Assembly (NCBI RefSeq): GCF_040869045.1
Contig: NC_090320.1
Span: 119,111,112-119,175,111, forward strand
Direction of reading: 5' to 3'
Source of the DNA: Eurosta solidaginis
Taxonomy: Eukaryota > Arthropoda > Insecta > Diptera > Tephritidae
Length of the DNA stretch: 64,000 nt
The notes beneath the pieces were generated by a model. It did not search any database and was not told where the DNA came from. It saw only the letters and a list, made by a program, of their open reading frames with translations. Below, piece after piece: positions 22,375 to 32,378 of the stretch. The translations under genes and the position numbers were made by a program. Every line of letters begins with the position of its first letter. Position 1 is the first letter of the stretch.

Positions 22375-23146
22375 TTATTTTATATTTATCTTAAAAATCG
22401 TTTAGATATGTTCAAATTTCACCAAATGCTTACGTGTATAGCATATATTGTTGTCTGAAAAATCATAGAGACCGGTGGTATATATAGTATATATCTCATA
22501 CAACCGATTGTTCAGATAAGAAACTTTGCGCAATTTCTTCCCCATTTTAACAGCTAGAAGCTTCAAATTTCACTAAATGCTTATGTGTATTGCATATATT
22601 GTTGTCTGAAAAAATCGTTGAGATCGGTGGTATATATAGTATGTATCTCATACAACCGATTGTTCAGATAAGAAGCTTTGCGCGATTTCTGCCCCATTTT
22701 AACAGCTAGAAGCTTCAAATTTCACCAAATGCTTACTTATATAGCATATATTGTTGTCTGAAAAAATCGTAGAGATCGGTGGTATATATTATATACTTCA
22801 TATAAACTGTCATTTTTGCCCCTTTTTTACGGCTAGAAGCTTCAAAATTCATCAAATTTCATCAAATAGTTACGTTTACGTCATATATTGTTGAAATACG
22901 TGATTCGTAGTCATAGTTTTTACACGCAGACCACAAAAAACTGAATTTTTGCATCCTCACACAAAGTACCTACCTATTTTTTATTTTATAGTTATCTTAA
23001 AAATCGCTTAGGAATGTAGATCTGTTCACTATATATTTCTTATCTTATATATCCGATTATTCGGAGATTACAAACGGGATAAGATTATTGTTCAGCCCCA
23101 TTCATGAAAGGTATGAAGTCTTCGGCTGTGCCCGTCTTTACTTGTT
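22375..23146 (+). mobile_element. Helentron-like repeat, tandem copy 4
   Basis: Same build as copy 1: three monomers, spacer and tail. The terminal hairpin is damaged (cttcggctgtgcccgt). The end 'tttacttgttg' meets piggyBac-related sequence. Confidence 0.65.
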
Positions 23147-23165
23147 GTTATGTAACAAAGGACCC

Positions 23166-23428
23166 TGTACAAATTCTAAAAGGGGGCGCCCAAGCAACAG
23201 TACTCTTGAAGAGGAATAGACAATAAAGAAAAAAAGGGTTCAACAGCTTTTCCACCCCCAAAAGATATAAGAGATGATGGTTTCGATCATATGCCGAAAG
23301 TAGGCGGCTCACTTCAGTGCAAATACCCTAACTGCAAGGGTTATTCTACAATTTCTTGCAGCAAATGTGGAGTTAATTTGTGTCTTAATAAGAAAAACAA
23401 TTGTTCTGATAATTATCATCATCAATAA
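23166..23428 (+). pseudogene. piggyBac transposase, C-terminal fragment
   Basis: Reading from 23166, one frame gives CTNSKRGRPSNSTLEEE, the arginine/glycine-rich linker of piggyBac transposases. After a stop and a frameshift, another frame gives PKDIRDDGFDHMP and then a cysteine-rich finger with C-x4-C (CKYPNC), CSKC and CLNKKNNC, ending at TAA 23426-23428. This matches the C-terminal zinc-binding domain that recognises the element ends. The catalytic DDE part is absent. Confidence 0.75.
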
Positions 23429-23657
23429 AATGTGATACAAAAATATATTGCATACATAAGTTTTATATGTTTTGTATTAAGGTTACCATGCTTATTTGCA
23501 TGATGATGGAAATTTCCATCATACAGTGTTTTTGTTATTTCAGAAAAAAAAAAATAAGCTAGGATTTTTTAAACATTTTTTTGTGAATATAGAGCTTGAA
23601 TTATATCACCCAAATTTTTTTCACATAAAAATAAAAAATCATGCAAAGAAGGGTTAA

Positions 23658-24482
23658 ATTTGACTAGAGGTTAAGCAAACTTAGTTTAAGTTTAGCTTAA
23701 CCAACTACTGAAAAACCGGGCCTTTAGCTCAGAACTGCTAAAACTCGTCGAGAATTCCAAATTTACTTTCTGTCAAAAGATATTTCCAAAAAACTCCGAA
23801 ACCGGGGGTGGGATTCATAATATTTTTGCACAGAACACCTTTCTGTATTGGCTGCCTTCGGCCGCGCTTATAAAAATATTACCCAGGGTGGGTCCGGCAC
23901 GGGTTTGGAGACCAAAACTGTATCCGCGCAAAACAGTTTTACAACAAAATCATCAAAGTTACAACAATCACATGGAAATTTTCAATTTTGTGTCAAATAT
24001 CTCTGGAAATATATAAAATTTTCAGTTCAGGCTTTCGGATTCGTGGTCCTTGGTCTTTTGACAAATCTCCCGATATTTTTGGATAGTTGTGAGCTAAAGT
24101 AAATAATTACTCAAGATTTTATTAATTTAGTAAATTTTAAAAATTTTTGTATAAGTCTATGTCTTTCATCAACCAAACGTTTTGAACCTAGTTTGCTGAC
24201 AAAATGCTTGGTTGCAGCATTGTGTTGTTGATTGCAATGAAATGAAATGTTTAATACGTAAGACTTTAGTAAGAAACGGTTCAAAAATTTGAGTTCTGGT
24301 GTTGTCGAACTGTGTGGCAAACTCAGTAAATCATAAATGAAAATAAGCAATTCTTCGAAGCAGTTTTGTCATTCGGAAAAATATCGCCGACGCAGCAACA
24401 TAAGTTTTGTGGAAATTTCGTGTAATAATACTTACTGCATATTCGTTTAAATGTAGTTTAATGCGATTTGTAAAGAAAAAGT
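23658..24482. other. Non-coding stretch, no feature recognised
   Basis: Contains 'gctgccttcggccgcgctta' and 'acccagggtgggtccggcac', GC-richer than its surroundings, but no family motif I can name. Short ORFs on both strands (84 and 79 codons) show no domain. Confidence 0.45.
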
Positions 24483-25404
24483 GTTGTGCTTACCTACGGT
24501 CAGGCTCATCCTCTCTACAACTCCTGCAGCATCGACGATAAGGCGCTCCTAACCTTTCGCATGCCTACCTATAAGGCAATGACCAGTTAGTATCCCCACA
24601 AGTAAGGTTGTTCACATGACGGGATCTTTTAGGATCCCATTTAGGCCAGGTTTCCTTCGAAGTTCGACACCCCGGTGTTTGTAGCCATCTTCCGTCGGCT
24701 TGGGGGTGGATGTGTTTTTTTAGCATTACCTTGCATGTGGACAGGGGCATACCTAAGCGTTCTTGGCGGGGAAGAATCTGCCTGGTTGTATCATGCCTAG
24801 CGAGTTCATCTGCAATGCAGTTTCCCTCGATGTCCCTATGTCCAGGGGCCCATGTGAGGTGTACACGATTCTGTTGGGCCATCTCTTAAAGAGATCGGCG
24901 ACAGTTTAGTGCTAGTTCAGAGTTGAACGAGTGGGAGCCAAGAGATTTTATTATAATATAGATTTCTTTACCGACAGTGTGCGTCCCTATCCTAGCTGCG
25001 GCTTCCATTATGGCTGAAACTTCTGCCTGGAATACACTGCAGTGGTCGGGTAGTCTGAAGGAGAGCTGGAGGTCGCGGTCCCTTGAGTGTACTCCACCTC
25101 CAACAATACCGTTTAGCTTTGAGCCGTCCGTGTATATAGAAATGCTGCTGTCAATAGCAAGGCACCTATCCGACTCCGTCCAGTCATCCCTACTGGGAAT
25201 TTTTATCTTAAAGTTGGTTTCAGCAAGTGTTTTGGTCGCACAACGATCCGTGCTAGGAGGAAGAGCACCGCTTGCACTGATCATGCTGAATCTGTGGACT
25301 TTGCCCAAGAAGTTTAGGTTTGAGGCCCTGTTCAAAGCTGGCCACCATAGGACTATCCCATACAGCAGTATCGGTCGGATATTCGCGGCATAAACTTTCG
25401 CTTA
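24483..25404 (-). pseudogene. LINE fragment: end of RT, RNase H and C-terminal finger (R1/LOA/I-like)
   Basis: From 25404 the minus strand reads KVYAANIRPILLYG (end of RT), then RNase H: YTDGSK (first Asp), FQAEVSAIMEA (Glu) and, after a frameshift near 24884, HLTWAPGHRDIEGNCIADELAR with the last Asp. The third acidic site is degraded (IIIKSLGS). A frameshift near 24575 moves the ending (TGHCLIGRHA, CRSC) to another frame. RNase H separates this LINE from the CR1-like and Jockey-like ones in the window; it may belong to the same group as the element at 62308. Confidence 0.8.
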
Positions 25405-26007
25405 TTTAAATAAAAACGTAATAATGTTAAAATCGAATGTAAAATAAAAAAAAATTGTGCGTTGGGATTATTGGAGCTCAACCACAGTGTAATTTCTTAC
25501 ATTCCTATTTAAATTAAAACATTAAAAATTTATTTATTTAAAAAAATAAACTCAAAAAATTTTCTTTCATATCTTAAATAAATACATTATAAATATGTAA
25601 ACTAAATTTACCTAAAATCTATTATAATAGTCGTATGATATAACGGGAGCTACAGAACGGTAAAATGTAATTAACGGATAGACTATTTTTACACAACATG
25701 TACAGTCGCGTACATTTAATTTCAACATTAATTAACAATTTTGACTAATACAGAATGAATAATAAAAATAAAATAAATACATAAAAAATTTACAACTAAA
25801 CAAGATGCTGCCATTCAAACATACTATAAATAAAATATACCCTAAACTGTAATTCTAAAAAAAATTTTTTTTGATAAATATATACTTAAAAGTTTTGGTA
25901 AATTTTTGAAAAAATTATAACATGAAATACATAGATATTTCAACCTCTGCCATAAAAATCTTCACAATCAAACAATATTAATAATCTACATAAAGCTATA
26001 AATACAA
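25405..26007. other. AT-rich non-coding stretch
   Basis: No ORF or repeat family recognised. Very AT-rich with short A runs. Confidence 0.5.
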
Positions 26008-26214
26008 TGCCCTGACCCCGCTAAATAAAGGCGCGAACTTCAAAAATAGAAACCCCGTAGAAGGTGAAGACAATGAAAGCGAAGAGCGAAGTTAACGCGA
26101 CGGCATTTTGCGACGATAGATTTGCTTCTATCTTCTATACTTTTTCCGGGGCGTGAACTCAGGATATTCGGTATGGTAGGCGGAGCACGCTACCATCACA
26201 CCACGGTGGCCGCC
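26008..26214 (-). mobile_element. tRNA-derived SINE
   Basis: On the minus strand the 5' end reads GGCGGCCACCGTGGTGTGATGG followed by TAGCGTGCTCCGCC, which resembles a Pol III A box, and 46 bases on a B-box-like GAGTTCACGCCCCG (26147-26160). The tRNA fold is imperfect and is followed by about 130 bp of unrelated body ('gtcgcgttaacttcgctctt'). The 3' limit is uncertain and I see no target duplication. Confidence 0.55.
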
Positions 26215-26237
26215 AAAATGACTTAGCTAATTAAAAA

Positions 26238-27699
26238 CTAAGGACGTGGGCGACCGAGCTTTGCTCGGCAATCTTCGAGTATGCCGTATAACATACTTTG
26301 TTCTACATGTCATCATTAATCAAACTCTACTTTTTTATATGTGACGCGCTGTGACGCACGCTGACGTAATTCCTCCAAACGTTGTGTACGCTGTTCGCCA
26401 GTTTCGAAATTTACTATTTCTGATGTACGCTGCCGCTGATCCTCAAGTCGTTGTTCTAGGTCCGCGATACAGTCGTGAGCCCTGCGCTGTGACGCACGCT
26501 GACACAATTCCTCCAAACGTTGTGTGCGCTGCTCACCAGTTTCGAAATTGACTCTTTCTGATGTACGCTGCCGCTGACCCTCAATTTCTGCAAACGTTGT
26601 GTACGCTGCTCATCACTTTCGGAATTTACTCTTTCTAATGTGTGCTGCCGCTGATCCTCAAGCCGTTGGTAACACTCTTCGATATTTTCAGTGGCCCTGC
26701 GTATGGACGCAGGTTGGCGCAAATCCTCCAAACGCTGCGTACGTTCCTCGAATGATTCGTAAGCGAACCGTTGCGCCATGTGCAAACGGTTTTGCTCCCT
26801 GGCAACATTAAAAGAATAAGATTTTTCTTCACTTACAGTTTTTGTTATATTTTCCAAGCATCTCGATTTTGCAGCATGCTGGCAACGTTTCTCGAGTATC
26901 TTCATGCGCCGAATTATTAATTAAAAATTTTTTTTTAGTTATACACTATGAAAGTCTCACAATTTTGTTGCAATTCAAAAACTTGTAAATTTCACGAATG
27001 ACAACTATCAATTAGTTTAATTAAATGTCAACTTACTTCCCTAAGCGCCATCTTTTGGTAAGTAGTTAAATAGTTAGATGTTTTCAAATTGAACATTGCC
27101 TCTAGTGCTCAACGGTAGCAAATTACCATGGTGAGATATCTCTTTGCAATGGTGAGAAATCTTTCTTATAGTAATCTGTGAGAAATTGCAATTATTCATT
27201 TCATATTTTCCAAAAATATGCATTTAAATATATTTTGCTAGAATTTGTCACGGTGCCTTGATATTGCATTTCAATTTTATTAGCGTGTGTGAAATTAAGA
27301 AAATTAAGTCGAATCATGTGTAAGATTTTTTACGAAGATTTTTAACTTTAATGTTCTCCTTTAAAGCTTTAATAGAATATGAGTAAGTAGAGTACTATTT
27401 CGTCTAACTACCCCAACCCTAACTAGCAACCCTACTCAAAAATGTTCCTATTGTAATGCGGAGTGAAATGCCTTTCGTTTGATACCCATATCGGCATATC
27501 TCATGCAATTTTTTTTTTTTTAATTTCGAATAGGTGGCCTTGTGAAACAATCTGAGTGGCAACACTTAGGTAGAAAATCTTAGAAGGTGATAAATTATCT
27601 CTGTGCCATATCTCATTTAAATTGGTTGAGCCGTTCCCGAGATCGTTCGGCTATACAAACATACAAATATACAAGAATTGCTCGTTCAAAGTTATAAGA
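26238..27699 (-). mobile_element. Helitron remnant with N-terminal ORF piece
   Basis: On the minus strand it starts A|TCTTATAACTTTGAACGAGCAA, the TC start and ACGAGCAATTCTTG block common at insect Helitron 5' ends. It finishes with the hairpin CCGAGCAAAGCTCGG, then TCGCCCACGTCC and TTAG|T, one base off the expected CTAG|T. Insertion between A and T fits. Inside is a tandem-repeat ORF like those at the start of insect Helitron proteins, but no Rep or helicase domain. Family recognition of the ends is from memory. Confidence 0.65.
26316..26905 (-). pseudogene. Helitron-type N-terminal repeat ORF (broken)
   Basis: From the ATG at 26905 the protein begins MKILEKRCQHAAKSRC. It then consists of charged repeats of about 24 residues, of the form EQRTQRLEELRQRASQRRA, at least five times, with frame changes near 26600 and 26460. 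Such arginine/glutamine/glutamate-rich repeats occur in front of Helitron Rep domains in insects, from memory. The catalytic part is missing. Confidence 0.55.
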
Positions 27700-27704
27700 T
27701 ATTA

Positions 27705-28110
27705 GCCGTGTTTTTTAACACGCGTATATCCGTTTACGCTTAAACTTTATATTGAGTGCTAAGAGACAAACTATAAATACACCTCTGAAATTGCTGCGCA
27801 TAAATTTTGTCCTACTAAATTTCAATACGCATTATACTCAGATGTAACTGAAATATGTGTCTTTGTTTCACCCTGTACACTAATTCTATGTATTATATGT
27901 GTGTCCACAATTCATCGCAACTGATTCAGCTATATGTTATACCCTATGGCCATCAGAGCGTTGCGTCTCCGCTTTTCGGTACACCCTGTTGCTGTAGCTA
28001 GTTGTTTTACCACAGCCGCTAGATGGGTCTCCTAAGCATTATCTAAGCGAAGATAGGCGTTTTTTAACACGCGCAAACGAAACGTATACGCGCGTGTTAA
28101 AAAACACGGC
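27705..28110 (-). mobile_element. MITE, copy 2
   Basis: A 406-bp element with terminal repeats GCCGTGTTTTTTAACACGCG / CGCGTGTTAAAAAACACGGC and TA on both sides, in reverse orientation to the copy at 16571. It starts five bases from the Helitron end. Confidence 0.85.
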
Positions 28111-28440
28111 TATTATAAACTTGCATTTTATGTGAATATAAATGGGCATACCAAATCTAAGGAAAAGGGCATCGAGAGACAACGAAGATCATCTGTCACT
28201 ATCTGAAATTGAATGATTCGAATCCCGAAAAAAAGAGAAATAGTCAGCTTTTATTCCAAGCTACTATACACATGCATATAAAAATTCATGAGCTATTGCA
28301 TTCTAATTTGCTTACGAATATAATTTTATACAAAAGAAGTACACAGCTCATTATATAAATCGTCAACTCTTAACCTGGTATTTTAATGGATTTTCAAACA
28401 TCACTGGACCATAATAAAAAGATAATATTTTTTTTTTTTG

Positions 28441-28765
28441 TGCTACGAGTTTTTGCTTTGCGACGTGTGTTAGCTGCTTGGGCACTTCTAAACATTGCAA
28501 GTATATCACCCTTATACATACGTTTGTTAACCTGGGCTTTAACTAGAGGCACAACTAAGTCCTCTTGCCAACGGGAATAACTTTACACAAAACACTTCTT
28601 CCGCAATCAAATCTCTTTTACATTTGCTTTAAAAGCTGAATATAAAAATAATTTTTTTTGTATCGCAATTCGTTGTACATTTATAAAGTTATCGCTTTCG
28701 AAAATTATTTCTGCCCCACGTACAGTTGCAATATTTGTTATGCCAAGCTATTTAGTTTTCAAGTA
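28441..28765 (-). pseudogene. Unidentified decayed coding sequence
   Basis: One minus-strand frame reads protein-like sequence from about 28745 to 28441: LGITNIATVRGAEIIFESD, then NFINVQRIAIQKKL, and, after two stops near 28605 and 28580, WQEDLVVPLVKAQVNKRMYKG and AMFRSAQAANTRRKAKTR. The mixed charge and absence of repeats look like true protein sequence, with only two stops in about 100 codons. I do not recognise the family. It forms a run with two small ORFs upstream on the same strand. Confidence 0.4.
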
Positions 28766-28850
28766 TCTTGTGTGGCTTAACACCACAATAGTAATGGAAT
28801 TCCTTGAACTCACTGAGCTTTTACATAGAAGTTTATTTTTTGGCAAGTTG

Positions 28851-28946
28851 ATTTATTCCTTCACAAACTCTCAATATCTCTCGGTATGCTTGAACATAAA
28901 TTAAGTGAGTGGCAAGTACACCAAACATAAAAGAAATAAGTTTGAT
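28851..28946 (-). CDS. Unidentified 31-codon ORF
   Basis: Reads MFGVLATHLIYVQAYREIL and ends at the TAA near 28840, with the sequence GINQLAKK before it. Hydrophobic start, amphipathic end. It may be chance, but it sits in line with the decayed coding sequences on either side. Confidence 0.25.
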
Positions 28947-28965
28947 TCTTTTACTTAGTTCTCAA

Positions 28966-29242
28966 TTAATTTAACTCGACGGTAATCGTAATGGCTCCAT
29001 CATTGACATGCCCTGCCAAATTTCTTAGAGGTACACGTGGAAAAAATTCTTTTAGCTCGACTGTTGCAAAAAATCTATCACGAAAAGTGTTTGATAACCG
29101 ATCGAAATATCTAGCCACTAAAACAAGTTTTTTTCTTAAATGTACGTCTAATGTGTTTGCCCTAAGATCTAGCACTACTATTTTAATGCCTGGGCTAAAT
29201 CATCTCCTTGGTAAAATTCCTCTTTTTGCTACATTTTATTGA
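28966..29242 (-). pseudogene. Unidentified ORF, C-terminal part of a protein
   Basis: The open part starts at 29175 but the same frame extends upstream through one stop (NVAKRGILPRR-stop-FSPGIKIVVLDLRA). It ends VNDGAITITVELN with TAA. The block KLVLVARYFDRLSNTFRDRF and FFPRVPLRNLAGHV looks like a folded beta-rich protein. I do not recognise it. A viral or Maverick-like structural protein is possible but unproven. Confidence 0.35.
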
Positions 29243-29299
29243 ATGGATGTGGTTAGAATTCCATGGAAGTAAATTGATTTGTATAAGGCTTAATTAAAG

Positions 29300-30236
29300 T
29301 GTTGTGAGAACCAAATAAAAAATCATTAATTTGGCCCACACAAAACGACCCCACACACTATGGATCACAACCATTAACACAACACTAACACAACAGCCGG
29401 CCACAAAAGGCCCTAGCAACACGACCAACCAACAAGCCTTAGCTACACAACGAGCGGTCACAACATTTAACTGCAACACGGCCAACCAAGAAGCCTCAGC
29501 AACACAACGAGCAGTCGCAACATTTACAGCAACACGGTGACCATGGCAACGCAACCATCTGAGCTAGCAACACCAAACAAAAAAGCCATGAAAGGAGCGA
29601 CACAGCAGCACAGCAGTCAGTCACACGGAGCTGTGGTCGTGACCGAAGCTACCAGTGGAGCGACCCTCGAATGTGTCCGCACCGCAGCGACCCGACCGCC
29701 CTAACGCCATCAAGACGCCGACGCAAAGCGCGACGGAAGACCGTAGCAGAAAGAGACGCCGACGCAAGGCAGTAGAGCAAGGCGCCGACGGAAGGCGCGA
29801 CAGAGCATCGCCTCAGCGACACAGGTAGACGCCGGCATAAGGCATGGCAGAATATCGCCCCGCAATACAAGCAGACGCCGCCATAAGGCACGACCGAGCA
29901 CCGCAGCAGAGAGAGACGCCGCCATAAGGCACGACAGGGTACATACGCCACATACTAACGGGATCCGTCTAACGGAATGCGGCCGGACCGTGAAGGCCCG
30001 CCACCACAATCGAGGATACCGCAAGATAGTCTAAGTGAATTTGCAAGTGAAGGATACAAACACGTTTCTTTTATATTATAGTATTTAAGCAATCAATCAA
30101 TAAGGTGAAGTATTACATAAAAACCATTTGCAAGGTGCCCCTAAATACAAATTTATTGTAAACGAACCCCGGACACGGCGAGTATACCCCGGCAATTATT
30201 AAAAAAGCAACGGGGCTACGGAAAAGCTTCGTTACA
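29300..30236 (+). repeat. 5' LTR of Gypsy-type element, copy 1 (LTR1)
   Basis: Begins TGTTGTGAGAACCAAATAAA and ends AAGCTTCGTTACA, TG...CA, 937 bp, directly followed by a primer binding site. The middle (about 29713-29945) is a decayed tandem array of 'agacgccgacgcaaggcgcg' units. Related but diverged LTRs lie at 38648-39093 and 55712-56840. Long minus-strand ORFs in this GC-rich stretch are shadows. Confidence 0.8.
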
Positions 30237-30238
30237 AT

Positions 30239-30256
30239 TGGTGCCCGAGCAAGGAC
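30239..30256 (+). promoter_or_regulatory. Primer binding site, Gypsy copy 1
   Basis: TGGTGCCCGAGCAAGGAC starts two bases after the LTR end and resembles the complement of a tRNA-Lys 3' end (TGGCGCCCGAACAGGGAC type). The copy at 56843 reads TGGCGCCCGAGGGACC. Confidence 0.75.
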
Positions 30257-30312
30257 CTTGCAAATCGTATAACGTCAGAAAGAAAATTCCTGACTAAAGA
30301 TATAGCCACAAG

Positions 30313-31402
30313 ATGGCCGACCAGTTCGACACCACGTGGTTGGACAACATCGCGAAGGAACAGCTGGTATCCATCGCACAGGAACTGGGTATCGACCACA
30401 CAAATACAACGTGGGAGATCCACAAACGCATTGTGGCATTAGCTGCTAAGGCACCAAACTACGACTTCGAAATATATAAAAAATCCCTTTTACTGAAGGC
30501 AAGATACAAGGACACCGGAAAGTAGATGAGGGAGGATGTGAGCCGAAGCCACCAATCCCTCCGGCCGCAGACGAAACCACGACCCGGCTTCAACCACAGC
30601 AGAACCCACTGAAATTTCCTCCACGGAATACGTAAACCGCGCAATCATACTTATCATCGGAAATAACAGCACCAGCCATCAAATATACATCTCAGCTAAC
30701 TCAAGCACCGACCGCTGTATTCGCACCTATTATCGACCAAGTGCGGAAGTGGTCGGTAAAGTACGACGGTGGACGGGACTCGTTAGCGTTCAGCGAACGG
30801 CTAGAGGAGTTAGCCGAAGTGTACGCGCTAAACGTGGATCTCTTACCAAAAACCATGCCCGAGCTACTAGGGGGCATCGCGCTACAACGGTATCGCAATA
30901 ACAATGCGCACTGTGAAAGGTGGACAAGCTTCAAACAGGATTTTTTATGTTTTTTCCACCAGTCAGGTATCTCGAGCGTCTCGAGGACGACATACGCCAA
31001 TGAAGGCAGTATAATATTGAAGATTACGTGCTAGCGATACAGAGTTTGATGAGACACACAGGGTACACCAGCGAACAGCGGCTGGAACGAAGCTTCCGTA
31101 ATAGCCACCGCGATTACCTACTTTATATCCGTCTGAAGAATTTTACCAATCTCGCAGAACTCTTAGCCCATGCCGAGGAATACGAGAGCATACACGAGGG
31201 CTATCGAAGACCATCAGACGGACATAGCCGCGAAGTTATGCGACACGTCGTAGGTGACACGACTTTGGTTCCACCACCGAAACCTGTACCCCCACCACCG
31301 CCACAACCCTCGAACACACGGCACCACTCGCCTCAGGGCAATCAGAGATTCGACCCCAACAACGTATGCAGGAGGTGCGGTGAACAAGGACACTACCAAT
31401 AG
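30313..31402 (+). pseudogene. Gypsy copy 1 gag (broken)
   Basis: Open pieces 30313-30525, 30741-31034 and 31028-31402 lie in different frames. The start MADQFDTTWLDNIAKEQL with a SAP-like helical segment is conserved in copy 4 (56914). The middle holds a capsid-like region (LAEVYALNVDLLPKTMPELL, RNSHRDYLLYI). The end is proline-rich (PPPKPVPPPPPQP) and reaches a zinc knuckle, NNVCRRCGEQGHY, which is cut off before its last Cys by a frameshift. Gag packages the element RNA. Confidence 0.8.
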
Positions 31403-32137
31403 TTGCCGAAACCCACGAAAATTTTATGCTGGGAGTGTGGCCGCAGTGATATAAGCACAATCGAATGCTGCCATCGACGCCAGAGGGCTTCACGAAGAAC
31501 AAGGCGCGGTGAGCCCAAGGAACCCAGCGCCGAATCGGCAGTAACAATGTACCAAGCAGGCTCGGCGCGGAAGCAGCAGAGGTGGTCATCGATACAGGGG
31601 CATCGAGAAGCTTCGTTTCGAGCAGCCTTGCAGAACGTGTGGTAAACTCTGGGAGCGGAGAAATGGTGAGAGTGGCCATCAAAATAACGATGGCAAACGG
31701 GACTAGCACTACAATCTTCGACGCCATAAGGACTGAGGTACGCCTAGGAGAAGCCACGATATCATACTGGGCCTAGATAAGCTAGGGAGCATGGGAGCCA
31801 CCATATCCAGCGGAGAAGGTCACCTCGCGCTGTCCAGGCCAGTCACACAGCATACATTGCCACCAGTCGTGCCGACACAGATCACCGAGGAGGTAACGCC
31901 ACCAGGCGAGGACAACAATAACATAGGTGATAGGGTCAACAGGATCAACGGTGCCTACGATGAGGACGAGTCGGAACGAGTGCGCGGTTTTCTGGCAAAA
32001 GAACTCCGAAAATTCGAGAGCATGAGTGGGGTGACGACAATAGCTGAGCACAAGATTATCCTGACGGACGACCGCCCTATCAAGCAACGTTACTTCCCAC
32101 GCAACCCAGCTATGCAGATCATCATCAGCAACGAAAT
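31403..32137 (+). pseudogene. Gypsy copy 1 protease and start of RT (interrupted by a LINE)
   Basis: A second knuckle-like motif (CWECGRSDISTIECC) lies near 31425. The protease follows at about 31582-31776, with VIDTGASRSF containing the catalytic DTGA and ANGTSTTIFDAIRT behind it. A frame change near 31765 follows. The RT connection region (31791-32137) ends at NPAMQIIISNE, where a LINE is inserted. Confidence 0.8.
32126..32137 (+). repeat. 12-bp target site duplication of the nested LINE (left)
   Basis: CAGCAACGAAAT here is repeated at 34699-34710. Uninterrupted Gypsy copies read 'atcatcaacaatgaagttga' at this place, so the site is the Gypsy RT gene. Confidence 0.9.
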
Positions 32138-32263
32138 CTTCTCAAGGCAGTCGGTTCTATGTACCGGAGCGACTCGGGATTTTTCCCGACCAAGGACTGT
32201 CATTTCAGTGTGACCCCATTTAATTTGTTTCGTCCCTCCCACAAATTGTCATCCTCCCAGCAG

Positions 32264-32378
32264 CTCCTTGCAGCAGGACTGCTCCATATTCTATTACTCC
32301 GGGAAGGCATCGAATCCAATCCGGGTCCGTCTCCTGACCCCGGTCCTGAGAAATGGTTTTGCTGCATCTGCCGGAAAA
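32264..32378 (+). pseudogene. LINE ORF2 N-terminus with 2A-like motif and zinc-finger start
   Basis: The frame reads LLHILLLREGIESNPGPSP, then PGPEKWFCCICRKK. GIESNPGP preceded by a leucine-rich stretch resembles 2A translational-recoding peptides (D-x-E-x-N-P-G-P) known at the start of some LINE proteins, though Gly replaces the usual Asp. FCCIC looks like the beginning of a PHD-type finger. It is cut off by the deletion that joins it to the RT part. Confidence 0.5.

Larger units (their letters stand above)
18115..23653 (+). mobile_element. Possible piggyBac element shell, TTAA-flanked, filled with nested insertions
   Basis: TTAA at 18111-18114 is followed by CCCTTTACAATGGG, and GCAAAGAAGGG is followed by TTAA at 23654-23657. 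Both ends thus read TTAA-CCCTT inward, as piggyBac ends do. A piggyBac transposase C-terminus in plus orientation ends 225 bp before the right end. Everything between is foldback, Helentron-like and Penelope sequence. Similarity of the two ends beyond the first five bases is weak, so pairing them is inference. Confidence 0.4.

Noticed and set aside
24111..24350. 79-codon minus ORF
   Set aside because: No recognisable motif or context; length is within chance expectation.
26140..26214. tRNA gene
   Set aside because: A and B boxes are visible but the acceptor and anticodon stems do not fold cleanly and a SINE body follows.
28386..28580. 64-codon plus ORF
   Set aside because: It is antisense to a more protein-like minus-strand frame and begins with a low-complexity F run.
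29294..30024. Several minus-strand ORFs with Ala/Arg/Val-rich translations
   Set aside because: They read the GC-rich LTR array backwards; low complexity and repeat-derived.
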